Assembly (NCBI RefSeq): GCF_964340395.1
Contig: NC_135556.1
Span: 6,992,001 to 7,056,000 of the forward strand
Direction: 5' to 3'
DNA: 64,000 nucleotides
Origin: Glandiceps talaboti
Taxonomy: Eukaryota > Hemichordata > Enteropneusta > Spengelidae
The translations under genes were made by a program, and so were the position numbers. Of this stretch, positions 30,051-42,287 are shown one piece after another (position 1 is the first letter of the stretch; every line of letters begins with the position of its first letter). Under the pieces are notes generated by a model. It worked only from the letters and a program-made list of their open reading frames with translations. It searched no databases and was not told where the DNA came from.

Positions 30051-31827
30051 TGCTATGACTGATTCAGGTAATCCCTGGTTCAAATGTAGTCTGTAAGGTA
30101 TGCTGTGATGGAGTGCAACCTCACACACACACCGATCAACCCCAGATGAGGCCAGTGCGGGTGAATCGACACAGTGTATCTAACAGTCTAGTTCAAAAGT
30201 AGCAATGTGCTGGACACACTACAAAAAAATACACATTTGGCTTGGAAAATTTCTCACAAATCTGAAAGACATCTTACTATTGTACTTGTATTATGTAAGA
30301 AAAACAAAAACAAAAACAAAAACTTCTTCCTGAAATTCTTCCTTAATCCACAAAGTCCAATGAAAGTTAATCGTAATACTGAACTTTTGTAATTATTAGT
30401 AAAATTACAGCTAAAATGATGTTGGTTTGGTGTTTCACTCATGGGACATTATGTGTTTGACACAAAGCTAGACATATTTGGACTCTAGACTAACAATAAC
30501 AGAGACACAATAAACACAGCAGGATCCTTTGCCCAATCATATTGAACAGTGATATACATTGCTATTCTTTTACAGTACAGTAAAAACAGTCTTCTAATGA
30601 AAACATTACACATGGACTTGATGTTTTCATTGACTTCAAATATTCATTTAACTGATAATCAACATATCAACTTAATTACCTCTACATCCCCACTGTGCAC
30701 AGCATCCATGTAAAACTAATTTTTTTTTTGGCATTTGAAGTTCTCCGAGTGTGTACAACATGTCATGTTACATGAGTGAAATGAAACACCAAACCAACAT
30801 CATTTTAGCTGTACAAGCTCACAGCAGTCCTTCACACCGATATGTTATTGATTTATATAATACTTATACTGAAACATTCCTTTTCACACAGGGTATTCCC
30901 TAGAACTAAAGAAAATAAGTTTTCTGGTTCTTAGTTGTCAAGAAAATGGCATATTGCACTGAAAGCAACATCTATAATAATAATTCATAAAAGAGTTTTA
31001 ATAAATTGTCTCATACATTATACATCTATAATATTCATAAATTGATGTACAAAACATTTTTGATTGCAATCACTCACCTTAAACCTGCACTGGTTGGAAT
31101 TGGAGTATTAATTTTTTCATCAGCCAAACAACAATATACTGCAAATGCAGATATTTTTGCTACTAGAAAATTTGGCGATTTTACAGTCTTCAGCTAGTTC
31201 TTAAATATTTTAAACACTAATTTTGGTCATTTACAAGACTAGTACATTGTTTTCATGTACACAAGGAGGCATTTTAGTCACTCTCTTTTTGCATTTTTGT
31301 TTTGTAGTGAAATTAGCGAAAATAAGTCTTTACCGAAAATTTCCATTTTTTCAGTATACCCTGTTAAAATGCCAATAATTACACAATAGCAATGAATATA
31401 ATTCTTTGTAAAATGAGTGATACACTTTTGTTTCCCACAAAAAATAGCAATAGTCAATTTTCCTGTTCCAAGAAGCATTGCGCGAGAGGACGTCGCTTAT
31501 GTTGTTATATTTAGTCTTTTTTTTGAAATAACATTTTCATCAGGAAATTATGAAAAGACATGTTGACCTCTCTGATTATGAGTGATTTTATAGAACAAAG
31601 ACTAAACGCCATCAATGACAGAGAGGGATTTTACAGGTGAACCCAGGGTATGGTCAGGTGACAACCATTCCCCCCAAGTAGCGCGTGGAAACGCCTCGGC
31701 GCGTACACAATACATGGCATTGTATGGCGAGATGCACAATGCATCTTGGAACTGGCAACAGGTATCTACTACCCCATCAAGTCATTTTTGAGTATTTGCT
31801 TCTGATGTGATTTTTATCATCTTGTTT

Positions 31828-32239
31828 TACAGTGAACTTCACAATACCATGCAACATTTTTGTTTGATACAACCAAGCAGAAAACAACAAGAAACTGATT
31901 ATGCCACACTTCAATAACAAGATCACATTTGTTTTGGTACATTTAGTCTAAATGAAATAAATTATTTAAATGTATTGCAACTCCATGATGACATTTGAAT
32001 GCCAATATTTTTCTTTAACTGTTAAACATCTGATGAAGGGTGCATAAAATGTCCTTTTGCGGTGTTCATTTGATGTCTGTATGGTGGCATGTGCAGTTTA
32101 CTTCACTTGGACAAAATGTAGCAAGAACCTGCACTCATTCAATCTTGCTATCTGTAAGTGTAGCATGTCCAGTTTCTTGTTGGTTTCTGCGTGGTTGTAT
32201 CACACAGAAAAGCTGCATGGTATTGTGAAATTCACTGTA
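31828..32239. mobile_element. Mariner-type MITE family C, copy 1 (412 bp)
   Basis: The ends TACAGTGAACTTCAC and GTGAAATTCACTGTA are inverted, and TIR similarity continues through TTTGATACAACC / GGTTGTATCA. TA next to CAG/CTG at both ends fits a Tc1/mariner TA target duplication. ACAAAATGTAGCAAGAA in the right arm is shared with the other copies. Confidence 0.75.
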
Positions 32240-32612
32240 CATTTACGTGAAGACAGTCTAGTTGTGTAGTAGTACATAGTACTGCCCCAATGCCTACACT
32301 GTACATCTTTACTATGTGACTGGCAAACCATAAATACTATAGTAATGATCATACTGGAATAATTTTGATCAACTATTGTCATACAAAATAAGAGTCTCTC
32401 TCTTTTTTTAAAGATCAGAGCTCTTGTGATATGTCATATGCTTCAACATCATTCTACAGTGTGAAATTTTGGTTTCAGCATGTACCATCGTCTGAACAAT
32501 CACTAATGGCTATTTTTATGGTCAATAATGATTTTCATATATTTTTCCCATGCATTCATTTTATTTAGAGTATGTCAGTTATGGTGAAGGGGGAGTGATC
32601 TCATATTAATTT

Positions 32613-33085
32613 AAGTCTATGCATAGAGTAGAATAGATAGTCTATACATAGAGCAGATAGTCTATACATAGATTATATAGTCTATACAGAGTAGATAGTC
32701 TATACATAGATTATATAGTCTATACATAGAGTAGAATAGATAGTCTATACATAGATTATATAGTCTATACATAGAGTAGAATAGATAGTCTATACATAGA
32801 GCAGATAGTCTATACATAGATTATATAGTCTATACAGAGTAGAATAGTCTATGCATAGGTAGATAGTCTATGTAAAGTAGATAGTCTATAGAGTACAATG
32901 CAGATATTCTATGTATAGAGTAGATAGTCTATACAGACGGTAGATGGTCTATACAGAGTAGACAGTCTATGCATAGGTAGATGGTCTACACATAGAGTAG
33001 ATAACTTCTATGCATAGGTAGATAAGTCTATGCAGAGTATATAGTCTATACATAGAGAGGTTTATACAGAGTAGATGGTCTATGC
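32613..33085. repeat. Minisatellite (ATAGTCTATACATAGAGTAG)n
   Basis: Roughly 20 irregular units of about 18-26 bp contain AGTCTATACATAGA or AGTCTATGCATAG, each partly self-complementary. The array ends about 20 bp from the ASB gene 2 stop codon, so it is probably transcribed as part of its 3' UTR. Confidence 0.9.
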
Positions 33086-33106
33086 ATCATAGATGGCAAT
33101 GTAAAC

Positions 33107-34456
33107 TCACATAAATTGCAAATATTTGATGAGTGGAGGTGGCAAGGGCAATGTTGGAATACTGATTGGGCAAGTGTTTTGTAAACATTTCCTAATACAT
33201 GACCTAGCTATGAACTTAAGGGACCTTGGATTATGCTTGGTGTGGTGTAACTGTTCTTTTACCCAGCAGCACAAATTACTTGGTGCATTTCCACTGTTAT
33301 CATGAATGGCTATCTTGTTGGCTGTCTCAATCAGTAAACTCATACTGTCACACAGTATGTCCACCTTACTCAGTTTAGCAAACATCACTGTATAGGCATC
33401 TCGTCTGTCAATGACAAAATTGACTTTGGCACCATAGTTCAACAGATGGCCAATTTTCCATCTGAGTTCACGGTCGACCTCTCGTATGTCATCTTTGGCA
33501 ATCTGCCCATACTTCCATAGCAGACAGGTGATTGGCGTGTCACCCGTTTCCGTCATCGCATTCGGATCTGCACCATATTCCAGAAACAGACGTATAATAT
33601 CGGCATCGTGGGAGAAACAACATGCTTTGTGTAGAGGACAAGCTCTTGCCTCATTCTCAGCTCTGATGCTTGCTCCATGTTCGAGTAAAATTTTGGCCAT
33701 TTCGACATTTCCTTGTGTGGCTGCGTGATGCAATGGGGTATTCTTCCTCATGTCCCCTTCATTTGCATCAGCACCATTCACCAGCAGTGTAAGTGCAACA
33801 TTCCGCTCATCCTCCATCACTGCACACTTTAGAGGGGTCATGTCACCTCTGGATGGACTCTGTGACTTTGCATTGATGTCAGCTCCATATATTAGCAACA
33901 ACTGCACAAAGGGTACATTGCCTTCCTGACACGCAAGGTGCAGAAGCGTTAACCCTCTTGCATTCCGAGTGTTGGGATCGGCGCCGTACTGCAGGAGAAG
34001 TTCAAGGCATGCCGGACTCAGCTGGTTAACCATATGAATCTCATAACCCATGTGTTTGTAGTACATATTTGGGTTGGCACCTTTGCGGAGTAAAATACCG
34101 ACACATTTACTTTGACCCTCCTGCAGTGCTAAATGCAATGGTGTGAAACCCACTTCATCTTTGGCATGAACGTCAGCGCCACTATCAAACAATTCTCTGA
34201 TGATGTCTTCATGGCCGTACTTTGCTGCAATGTGCATGGAGGTGTAGCCACAATCATCTTTAAGATTTGTATTGCAGCCATGAGATAACAGTAACTTAAC
34301 ACAATCAATATCCCCCCTGTGAACTGCATGATGGAGGGCAGTCAGTCCCATCTTACCCACTGCATGGATATCAGCACCTGACGATATCTTGATGACGATT
34401 TCACTGGCATCAACGCCATTGCTTATCAAATCAATCAATTCTGTGTTCAATGCCAT
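33107..34456 (-). CDS. Ankyrin repeat and SOCS box (ASB) protein 2 of 2
   Basis: The 449-residue product starts MALNTELIDLISNG. The frame stays open to 34504, but CTTCTTACAG right before the GACAATGG start (exon begins at 34460) is a good acceptor, so the longer start is probably intron. About ten ankyrin repeats span residues 35-360 (GLTALHHAVHRGD, GYTSMHIAAKYGH, GFTPLHLALQEGQ, LTLLHLACQEGN, NTPLHHAATQGN). A C-terminal SOCS box (NPRSLKFIARSCIRKCL, then TLPLPPPLIKYLQFM) follows. The expected role is target recognition for an elongin B/C-cullin 5 ubiquitin ligase. It shares LLWKYG, YEIH and LLNYGA with the paralogue about 7.5 kb downstream in the same orientation, so a local duplication is likely. 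A 5' untranslated exon lies somewhere above 34460. Confidence 0.88.
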   Translation of the reverse strand: MALNTELIDLISNGVDASEIVIKISSGADIHAVGKMGLTALHHAVHRGDIDCVKLLLSHGCNTNLKDDCGYTSMHIAAKYGHEDIIRELFDSGADVHAKDEVGFTPLHLALQEGQSKCVGILLRKGANPNMYYKHMGYEIHMVNQLSPACLELLLQYGADPNTRNARGLTLLHLACQEGNVPFVQLLLIYGADINAKSQSPSRGDMTPLKCAVMEDERNVALTLLVNGADANEGDMRKNTPLHHAATQGNVEMAKILLEHGASIRAENEARACPLHKACCFSHDADIIRLFLEYGADPNAMTETGDTPITCLLWKYGQIAKDDIREVDRELRWKIGHLLNYGAKVNFVIDRRDAYTVMFAKLSKVDILCDSMSLLIETANKIAIHDNSGNAPSNLCCWVKEQLHHTKHNPRSLKFIARSCIRKCLQNTCPISIPTLPLPPPLIKYLQFM

Positions 34457-35220
34457 TGTCCTGTAAGAAGCAGTATGTGGGTGAGGGGTCAACACTAAAT
34501 CCAAGTGAAGTCGTCTGAATCAGTTTCATTCCACCTGTCTTGACCTTTGGACTGTACTTTACAGTTGTGACACTGTACAAGTTAGTATCCCATTTCTCTG
34601 TCCCGCATACAGCCTCATCTTCGCTATGATCTTGACAACTCCTGCAAGTAGAATGTAAAACTGGTCTCAGTGTCTGCACCACATCATCTTCAAAGAGTCT
34701 TGAACTTGTAATTTGTATACAGGTGATATCAAGGCCCCAAATGTACAATATGCAATTTATAAACTTAAGTTTTGGCTAAGCCTGTGGTTTGGGAACCCCG
34801 TAAAAGAGGATGGAAATCTGGTAGAACCTTGAATTTGCATACAAATGAAAACAAGATAATAGACATACAATGTACAGTATCTAATTTTACAAACTGGCGG
34901 TGTTTTGGCTAAGGTTTGGGATCCCTACAAGAGGATCTCTGATAGAACTTACATATAATTATCATACCTTGTTGAGAATCCCTGTAACAGAGGGGTTAAT
35001 TATTAATATTGTTAAAACTTGCATAGATTTCCATACTCCACTTGGTGGAGGAACTATGGTTTGGAACACTGCATGTAGTGAAACAGCTGAGGAACTCGGG
35101 TAGAGTTTACCTCAAGAAACTCACAACACATTTGTAAAACTTGAAAAAATGCATTCAATCTACAATAAACACATCTCACTATTTATTTGATTAGCATTTC
35201 CATCGAATGATTTATGATTA

Positions 35221-35254
35221 CATATATATATATATGTATATATATATATTTGTA

Positions 35255-35328
<74 letters not shown>

Positions 35329-35341
35329 TATATATATATGC
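35221..35341. repeat. (AT)n microsatellite
   Basis: It is a run of TA dinucleotides with a few TGTA/TGCA interruptions. It sits where the left half of a family B element would be expected, so it probably replaced it. Confidence 0.95.
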
Positions 35342-35560
35342 ATAATAAATGTGCAAAATGTTTGTTACAGACTGCACAATAACAAACTTTTTACACACTT
35401 TTTTTTTTTAGCTCTTTGCGATATTGAGTAACAAACACATTTAGTCTATGTTGTTTCACATAATCCTGACATCGATTTTTCAAGTACTGTAGGAAGTCAT
35501 GATAAAATTGTTTTATAAATTAAAAATCCAAAATAAACATTCAATCCTCAGACCATCACC
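35342..35560. mobile_element. TIR element family B, partial copy
   Basis: It shares AATAACAAACTTTTTACACA, CTTTTTGC-like CTCTTTGCGATAT, CATGATAAAATTGTTTTATA and TTAAAAATCC with the copies at 28.05 and 56.6 kb. The left arm is missing. Confidence 0.65.
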
Positions 35561-35574
35561 AACATGTGTGCATG

Positions 35575-35672
35575 TGCACACACACACACACGCACACACA
35601 CACACACAACACACACACACACACACATACACACACACACACACATATACATACACATACACACATACACGC
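35575..35672. repeat. (CA)n microsatellite with CATA variants
   Basis: CA dinucleotides dominate, with CG and CATA interruptions. Confidence 0.9.
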
Positions 35673-36084
35673 ACATATATCCAGACACTTTATAATGCCT
35701 ATACATGTACATGTAGCACTTCCACCTCAGTTCAGTTGTGCTAAAAATAACAGAAGGGTCATCCATAATGCTTAACCCAAGATTACAAGAATTATGTACC
35801 TAAGTAAGTTCATCCTACTTGAACGATACAGGGATCAAATAAGATGAACACACAGACCATGTCTCTGGTACACAGCAGTATTACAAATTTACATGGTTTG
35901 CCCAAACCCTTCCTTCAGTGAAACCATAACATGGAATAATAACAATTTTTTCCTCAATAATCACAGAAACGGTGTTGAATTAAAACTTTTTATGTACACT
36001 ACATTCTGAACAAGGCTATATTTTCACTCTTTCAAATGAAGATAACCCGAGTCTCTGAACTCCATGTAATATTTGACATTTTTT

Positions 36085-36345
36085 TCACACGCACACAAAC
36101 AGATGCGTCTTGATGTCCTTCTTGAATTTATCGACAGTTGACGAAACACGAAGTTCAAGTGGTATACTGTAACTGTTCCATAAGTCTGCCACTGCTTGTG
36201 AGCGAAGTGAACGAGTTGCAGGTTTACTGTTAATCAAGTCAGCGATGTAAGCAGGAGTAGTGTTATTGAGTGCCTTGTAGGTGATCAGTAGCATTTTGTA
36301 TTGAATCCTGTAATGGACATGTAGCCAGTGAAGAGCAAAATGTTG
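36085..36345 (-). mobile_element. LINE remnant, ORF2 C-terminal fragment
   Basis: The minus strand reads HFALHWLHVHYRIQYKMLLI, TYKALNNTTPAYIADLI, TRSLRSQAVADLWNSYSIPL, then ELRVSSTVDKFKKDIKTHLF. These are hallmarks of the CR1/L2-type ORF2 tail (LHWLPVxxRIxYK; LWNSLP; FKxxLKTHLF). It is 5'-truncated and differs from the two LINE pieces flanking the GPCR. Confidence 0.82.
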
Positions 36346-37864
36346 TCTTCGAATTATACAACCGGCGTATATGTCTTAAAATATTCGCCCCGGGGACTCA
36401 GACACGTCTCCTGCACAGGGGCGTGTATTATTGCTTAGATTTCCGTTTTCTTAGGAAAATTTCATACGAATCTTGCTGCTACAAATGTATCGATCTATAG
36501 TACTAAGTATACTATAAATATGAGCTCTCTTTCCCTGTACAGGTAGGAATATATATATTTAGTCTGTAGACCTGGAAAACAACAATCTATGCAATATTAC
36601 ACGTCCCTGTGGTCTCCTGCAAGAAGTTGGAGTCTCCGGAGTGCATATTTCAAGAGCTAAAGGTCATATTTAATTATTACTTTTGCGTTTCGCTTCGCCT
36701 CAGCGTTGAAGAAACGCCCACCAATATACAATGTAACTCCACGGGATGCTAGCATGTACTGTGGCAATCGCCAATCGATTCAAATGACTCCGTGTTCGTT
36801 CCTTCGTTGGTTATATATTACGTACTTTACCATAAATGCTGATGTCGCTAGATGAGAGAAAATAGCCCTGATCTGTGATACCGCGATGGTCGTACTCTTG
36901 TGTTGGATACGGAGTAGTTATAAAACGTGTAATTTTGTAAATGCTATTACGTACGATGTGTTGCATGCTTTACGTATAACGGTACCGTATACACTGTGTA
37001 AAGGCACAGGGGGAATCCCATATGTTACGGTCGGACAATCCCGACGTGTGGTTGATCCGTAAACTTATAATATGTACGCATGAAAATAGAATATGGTAAA
37101 ATACAAACCTGTAAAAGCTACGGAGATGGAACTGTACTCTTCAAGATAATGAAATATCAAAATATTTGCTTGGAACTCTGAGTATGCTAGCAGCCATATT
37201 TAACCCACAGTTCAATGCGCATTAAAGTTTGCGCCTCCTAGCTAAATGAAATTTAGCAGAGCTAGACTACCTAGGCACAGCGTTAATCCGACTTTGATAA
37301 AATTAGTAGCTAAATTTACTTCTTTAAATTTTAACTATCGGTTTTGCACTTTCTGCCGATCATTAAGTAAATGGATAATCAAGAGAGCTATTGAAGACAA
37401 ATCTGTCCCAGTGCAGTGGAACCTATGAATGCCTGAAGAAATATGTAAAGAAGAGAAATAAAATGCAGAAAAAAAATTAAAATGTTGTGACCTTTTACAA
37501 ATTTGTGAAGATATTTCATATAATTTGTTTGTTGTAACATATGGCATATCATTCATTAGAATTATCAATTTTCATATCTCAGAATAATTTTCTTAGATAA
37601 ATTTTCAAAACTAGGAATACTTTGTTGCACACAGAGGTTGCACACTGAAGTTAAAGGTTGGCATCAAATATATATAGTAACTGAAAGGTCATGTCTGATA
37701 AATATAATGACAGCAGATATTTGAATGACGTGCCTTTGTCTTTTTTGTTTGTTTTTGCACTACTGTACAAACGGTGAACTTTTAACTACAAATATGGCCA
37801 CCATTCAGTCAAATTGACTTAAGTTATGTAACAAAGTAACATACATATGTCCCATTCGATATAT

Positions 37865-37950
37865 CACCTTTATGCCAGGTTTGAATAAAATTAAAAATTG
37901 CATGTCAGAGAAATTGCGTATTACAGATGGATGTATGGAAGCTATTGTAA
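37865..37950. repeat. Single dispersed monomer related to the 60-bp array at 61.3 kb
   Basis: ATGCCAGGTTTGAATAAAAT, TTGCATGTCAGAGAAA and ACAGATGGATGTATGG follow in the same order as the last unit of the 61302-61601 array and its GATG tail. Confidence 0.55.
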
Positions 37951-38289
37951 TAGCTCCCCCAGTGGGAGGGGCAAATTAACAGAAAGTGTTCTCATCCTCT
38001 ACTCATCTTGCAGTTTTTCTAGTGTGTTTTTCCTGTTTCTATTTTTAGATCATGATTGTCTACATATAATCTGAGGTAGCACGTTAGATTGCATTAAATC
38101 AGTCTCCTTAAACTTCATTGGAGATATTCGTATTTGGTGAAATTCATTCTGAAGCATCTCTACCTTCAAAGTTCATAAATTCAAGTTCAAGTTCAGGTGT
38201 TCACTTTTTGGTTTAGATATTTTTCATACTTCATACTATTTGTTAGACTCTTGACTTTACATAATTATTCTCTGATTGCATCAAATACA

Positions 38290-38905
38290 CAGGTCTAGTG
38301 TACACAGAAACACAAAGACACTGGCATTCAGACAGACCGACAGACGGTCTAGTATACACAGACATTGGCCATGTCATACAGACAGACAGATGGTATAGTA
38401 TACACAGAAACACACATAGACACTGGCATACAGACAGATGGTCTAGCATACATAGAAACACACACAGACACTGGCATACAGGCAGAGAGTCTAGTGTACA
38501 CAAAAACACGCACACTGACTGGCATACAGACAGAAAGACAGATGGTCTAGTATACACAGAAACACACAGCCAGACGGTCTAGTATATACAGAAACACACA
38601 GAGACACTGGCATACAGACAGACAGATAGACAGATGGTCTAGTATACACAGAAACACACACTGGCATACAGACAGACAGATGGCCTAGTATACACAGAAA
38701 CACACACACAGACATTGGCATAGACTGACAGTCTAGTAATATACACAGAAACACAGACACTAGCATACAGACAGACAGACAGATAGACAGACAGATGGTC
38801 TAGTATACACAGAAACACACAGACAGTCTAGTATAGACAGAAGCACACACAGACAATGGCAAACAGACACAGACACACAGACAGACAGACAGACAGACAA
38901 CATAT
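38290..38905. repeat. Minisatellite (GGTCTAGTATACACAGAAACACACAGACACTGGCATACAGACAGACAGAT)-like
   Basis: About a dozen units of roughly 40-60 bp combine TCTAGTATACACAGAAACAC, ACTGGCATACAGACAG and short GACA runs. Open frames on both strands are products of the repeat. Confidence 0.9.
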
Positions 38906-39244
38906 GTCTGGACTAACAAATACTGCTAGTTGTGAGCCATTTATTTCACTTTTGGATAAGATTACATATACAACATATCAATATGTACAATAGAATTAAC
39001 AATCATTATATCTGGTTTGTCTTTATACAACATTTCATAACATGACATACATTCAAAAATAATATCACAAATTTAAAGATTCCTTTTAAAAAAATTGTTC
39101 ACTGCAGCTCACTTGTGTTTTAAAACATATGGAAAGTAACCCGACTATCACAGGTTAAAGGTATTGATAATTGTAGACACTCTATAAAGTCACCTGTGCA
39201 AATTTTATCATTTTTCACTGCCTTTTCCCTTTTCCATATAATGA

Positions 39245-39500
39245 AAATATACAATTTACTAGGGCAACCGACAGGTAAATTTCTTGGTGCCCATTGGCTG
39301 TCCCCTTTTCCATATACAGTTATATGTATGCAAATTAATTGGCTCTCGTTGGCTTTTTCCCATTTCCATATTTAGAAATGTACAATTTACTAGGTCAACC
39401 GACAGGTAAATTTCTTGGTGCCCATTGGCTGTCCCCTTTTCCATATACAGTTATATGTTTACAAATTCCTTGGCTCTGATTGGCTTTTTCCCCTTTCCCA
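39245..39500. repeat. Tandem duplication, unit about 130 bp
   Basis: Two adjacent copies share ACAATTTACTAGG, CAACCGACAGGTAAATTTCT, TGCCCATTGGCTGTCCCCTT and TTCCATATACAGTTATATG with few differences. ATTGGCT/CCAAT-type boxes recur in both. Confidence 0.85.
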
Positions 39501-39942
39501 TAAATGGAAGAATACACTGTGTAGTGGATGTCAATCACATGCTCTGAAATAATTAAACTCTCAAATGTGGGGAAGTATAGTATGTAAAATACAGTTGTTT
39601 GGCAGTGCTCCACATGTTCCGCTTACCTTACCATGAAAGGTAAGTGGTGAGGTAAGTAGAACAATGCATGGAGCATCACCAAATGACTTCTTTTTACAAC
39701 CTTGTGAAAGTTATAACAGCTTATTGTGGACAGACGTGGAGTCTTGTAACAGTACTGTCTATTCTGGTTTGAAGCTCACAGTTAGAAAGATGAACAATTA
39801 TCTAGAGCATGCATTATGTCTGTTGTGGTTGAAAGCAGCCTTTATAGTATTCCTATTCACACTAGAAACACTGGAAATAATGGTATTCTATGTACATAAC
39901 TGTTTGAAAAATAACCCGTAAGTAACTACAATGACCTGAACC

Positions 39943-40326
39943 TACAGCCCATTTCAAACTAATGTCCAGTGGCTCTGTTTGATACAACCACACAGAAACC
40001 TTAAATTATGTAAGTCTTCATGGCGGCATGTAGTCTGGATGCCAATGTGGTTTGGAGGTGTAAATGGTAATGATACCGTATAGGAACTAGACTAGTGAGT
40101 GGAGGTGTAAATGGTAATGATACCGTATGCGAACTAGACTAGTGAGTGGAGGTGTAAATGGTAATGATACCATATAGGACCTAGACTAGGTGGCATGTTG
40201 GACAAAATGTAGCAAGAAACTGTATTCATACAATCTATCTTAAAATGTAGCGTGTACAGTTTCGTACTGGTTTCTGTGTGGTTGTATCAAAGAGAGTCAG
40301 TGAACGGTAACATGAAAAGGGCTGTA
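39943..40326. mobile_element. Mariner-type MITE family C, copy 2, with internal minisatellite
   Basis: The ends TACAGCCCATTTCA and TGAAAAGGGCTGTA are inverted with TIRs of about 80 bp including GATACAACCACACAGAAACC. TA borders CAG/CTG at each end. Inside, a roughly 50-bp unit (GGAGGTGTAAATGGTAATGA, then ACTAGACTAG) is repeated three times (about 40055-40190), absent from the other copies. Confidence 0.78.
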
Positions 40327-40587
40327 TATGTATCAGGTAAAATATAAAGTACATATTAATCTACAACAAAATATGGGTACATTTGTTCTCACCAAATACA
40401 GTGTATTTAAGGTCTGTGAAAGACTCATCCAGAGATATTACAGTGGATGCTTGTGGCCATAATTTACTAAAAAAATTCAGTTTTTCTGTCTTGTTTTACA
40501 TTTCAAAACTTGCCTCGTTATAATGCTACCATCTCTGTGTTATTCTTTATATCATCCGACATCAACATGTTTGTTCAGCTAAGGCAA

Positions 40588-40851
40588 TAGACTGTCAACA
40601 GTCGTTCATGCCTTTCTTGCTACATTTTATCTAAAACTAAAGTCGCCACCTCGCTCTGGAGCAATACTATAAACAAGGTACTGATCAGCGAGTGCCAGAG
40701 GCATGAGCTGCCCGCGGCACTCACAGTTCGTGCCTTCTGCAATCACAGTTCCTATCAGTACGCATTAGTATGTCAGTGCTACGGAGCGAGGCGACGACTT
40801 TGTTTTAGATGAAACGTAGCAAAAAAGGCATGAACGACTGTCGACAGTCTT
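40588..40851. mobile_element. 264-bp TIR element with perfect 9-bp target duplication
   Basis: CTAAGGCAA occurs at 40579-40587 and again at 40852-40860. Between them, arms of about 80 bp are inverted: TAGACTGTCAACAGTCGTTC with GAACGACTGTCGACAGTCTT, then GCTACATTTTATCTAAAAC with GTTTTAGATGAAACGTAGC, and CCTCGCTC with GAGCGAGG. A 9-bp duplication fits Mutator-like (MULE) transposition. No coding capacity is present. Confidence 0.8.
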
Positions 40852-41947
40852 CTAAGGCAAACAAGGGTAACATTACAGGGGGTCTTGTGAGTACAAGTCA
40901 CCGAGAATCATAAAACCCAACTTTACATCTATATGTTTTTCATTACAAATATTATGGAAATACATCAGGAAGGTATACATTTCTCTGCATACGTGTAGTA
41001 GGTGTTATAGAAAATATGCTTATATATACATACATACATATATGTCATTTTTAAAACAACACTGGCTATAAACATCTAGTGTTGCACAACTAATATGGGT
41101 ATGTATTGTCATATGGTGATAGAACTAATGTTACACAAATTTGTAAATTCCAACTTTAACCACAATTAATTAGAGCACAATGAACTACAGTTCTTGTAAT
41201 CTATATAATAATGAACTGGTCATTTTGCTTTTCATGTAGCTGACAGGTTAGTCTGTTAGAGAGATAGATTGGGTCATACCACCCTATCAGCAAACCTCTC
41301 ACAAAGGGTGCAATGACAAGACGTATCTTACAGTTTACCGAGAGACCAAATTAAGTTGGACATCTTTCTAGTATAGCACTGCATATTATCAATACATTTT
41401 GAAATCTGTTACAGCAAATGTGACACAAAAAACAAGCAGGTTACTTCTGGAATGTACTGTTACTACATCATTTTTAACTCATGACAAATTTCGATGAGGA
41501 TTTTTGATACTTTCCATCGTTCAACATTTCTAATGCTTGGCAACATTCAATTATGACGTTCAAATTAATATATTCGACACACACCATTCAAAAATGTATC
41601 ATTCTTGGCAATTTCAGGACTAATAATATTGGTGCACACCATTCAAAAAAGTGTAATTCCTAGCAAATTTCAATACATGTATCACTAGGATACACATTGT
41701 TAATGATGTCACAGAGACCACAACAGCCCAAACAAATACAAATTGATAGGACCACATCATCATTTCACAAAATGAGTGACTAGACTGCCAGTAACGTATC
41801 AAATCTCAAAACTATACAAGATACAAAGATGGACATCTGACTACATTGCAAGTCATACTTTGCGCATCACTACTTTGTGTTAGAGTTAGACAGCATATCT
41901 CTAAATAATCTGACAAGACTATTTGCTGTAGATTAGAGTTTCATTTT

Positions 41948-42287
41948 TACAGCCCATTTCATGTTACTGTTCACTGGCTGTTTGATACAACCACACAGAA
42001 ACCAGTAAGAAATTACACAAGCTACACTTTATTAGTTAGCAAGGTTGTATCAATAATGTTTCTTGCTACATTTTGTCTAAATGAAATAAACTAACATGCC
42101 ACCACATTAAAATGCAGACATCAAAATATTGGTGCCTGCATGTCTGTGTCTAGTAGCAGCACATTTCGGTTTATTGAATTAACACAAAATGTAGCAAGAA
42201 ATTGGAATATTGCTATCTTAAAGTGTAGTATGTACAATTTGGTTGCATCCACCACAGCAAGTGAATGGTAACATCAAACAGGCAGTA
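41948..42287. mobile_element. Mariner-type MITE family C, copy 3
   Basis: It starts TACAGCCCATTTCATGTTAC and ends near TCAAACAGGCAGTA. It shares TTTGATACAACCACACAGAA, CATGCCACCACATTAAAATG and CACAAAATGTAGCAAGAAAT with the other copies. The right TIR is more diverged. Confidence 0.7.

Larger units (their letters stand above)
34461..38289. other. ASB gene 2 upstream region and intergenic DNA
   Basis: It contains AT and CA microsatellites, a family B element fragment and a LINE remnant, all listed separately. The less repetitive interval 36400-37200 may hold the ASB gene 2 promoter, but this rests only on position. Confidence 0.35.

Noticed and set aside
34457-34504. Longer start for ASB gene 2
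   Set aside because: The extension reads through a strong intron acceptor (CTTCTTACAG) immediately before the better start.
38243-38766. Overlapping Cys/Val-rich and Thr/Asp-rich frames
   Set aside because: They are products of the 40-60 bp minisatellite on both strands.
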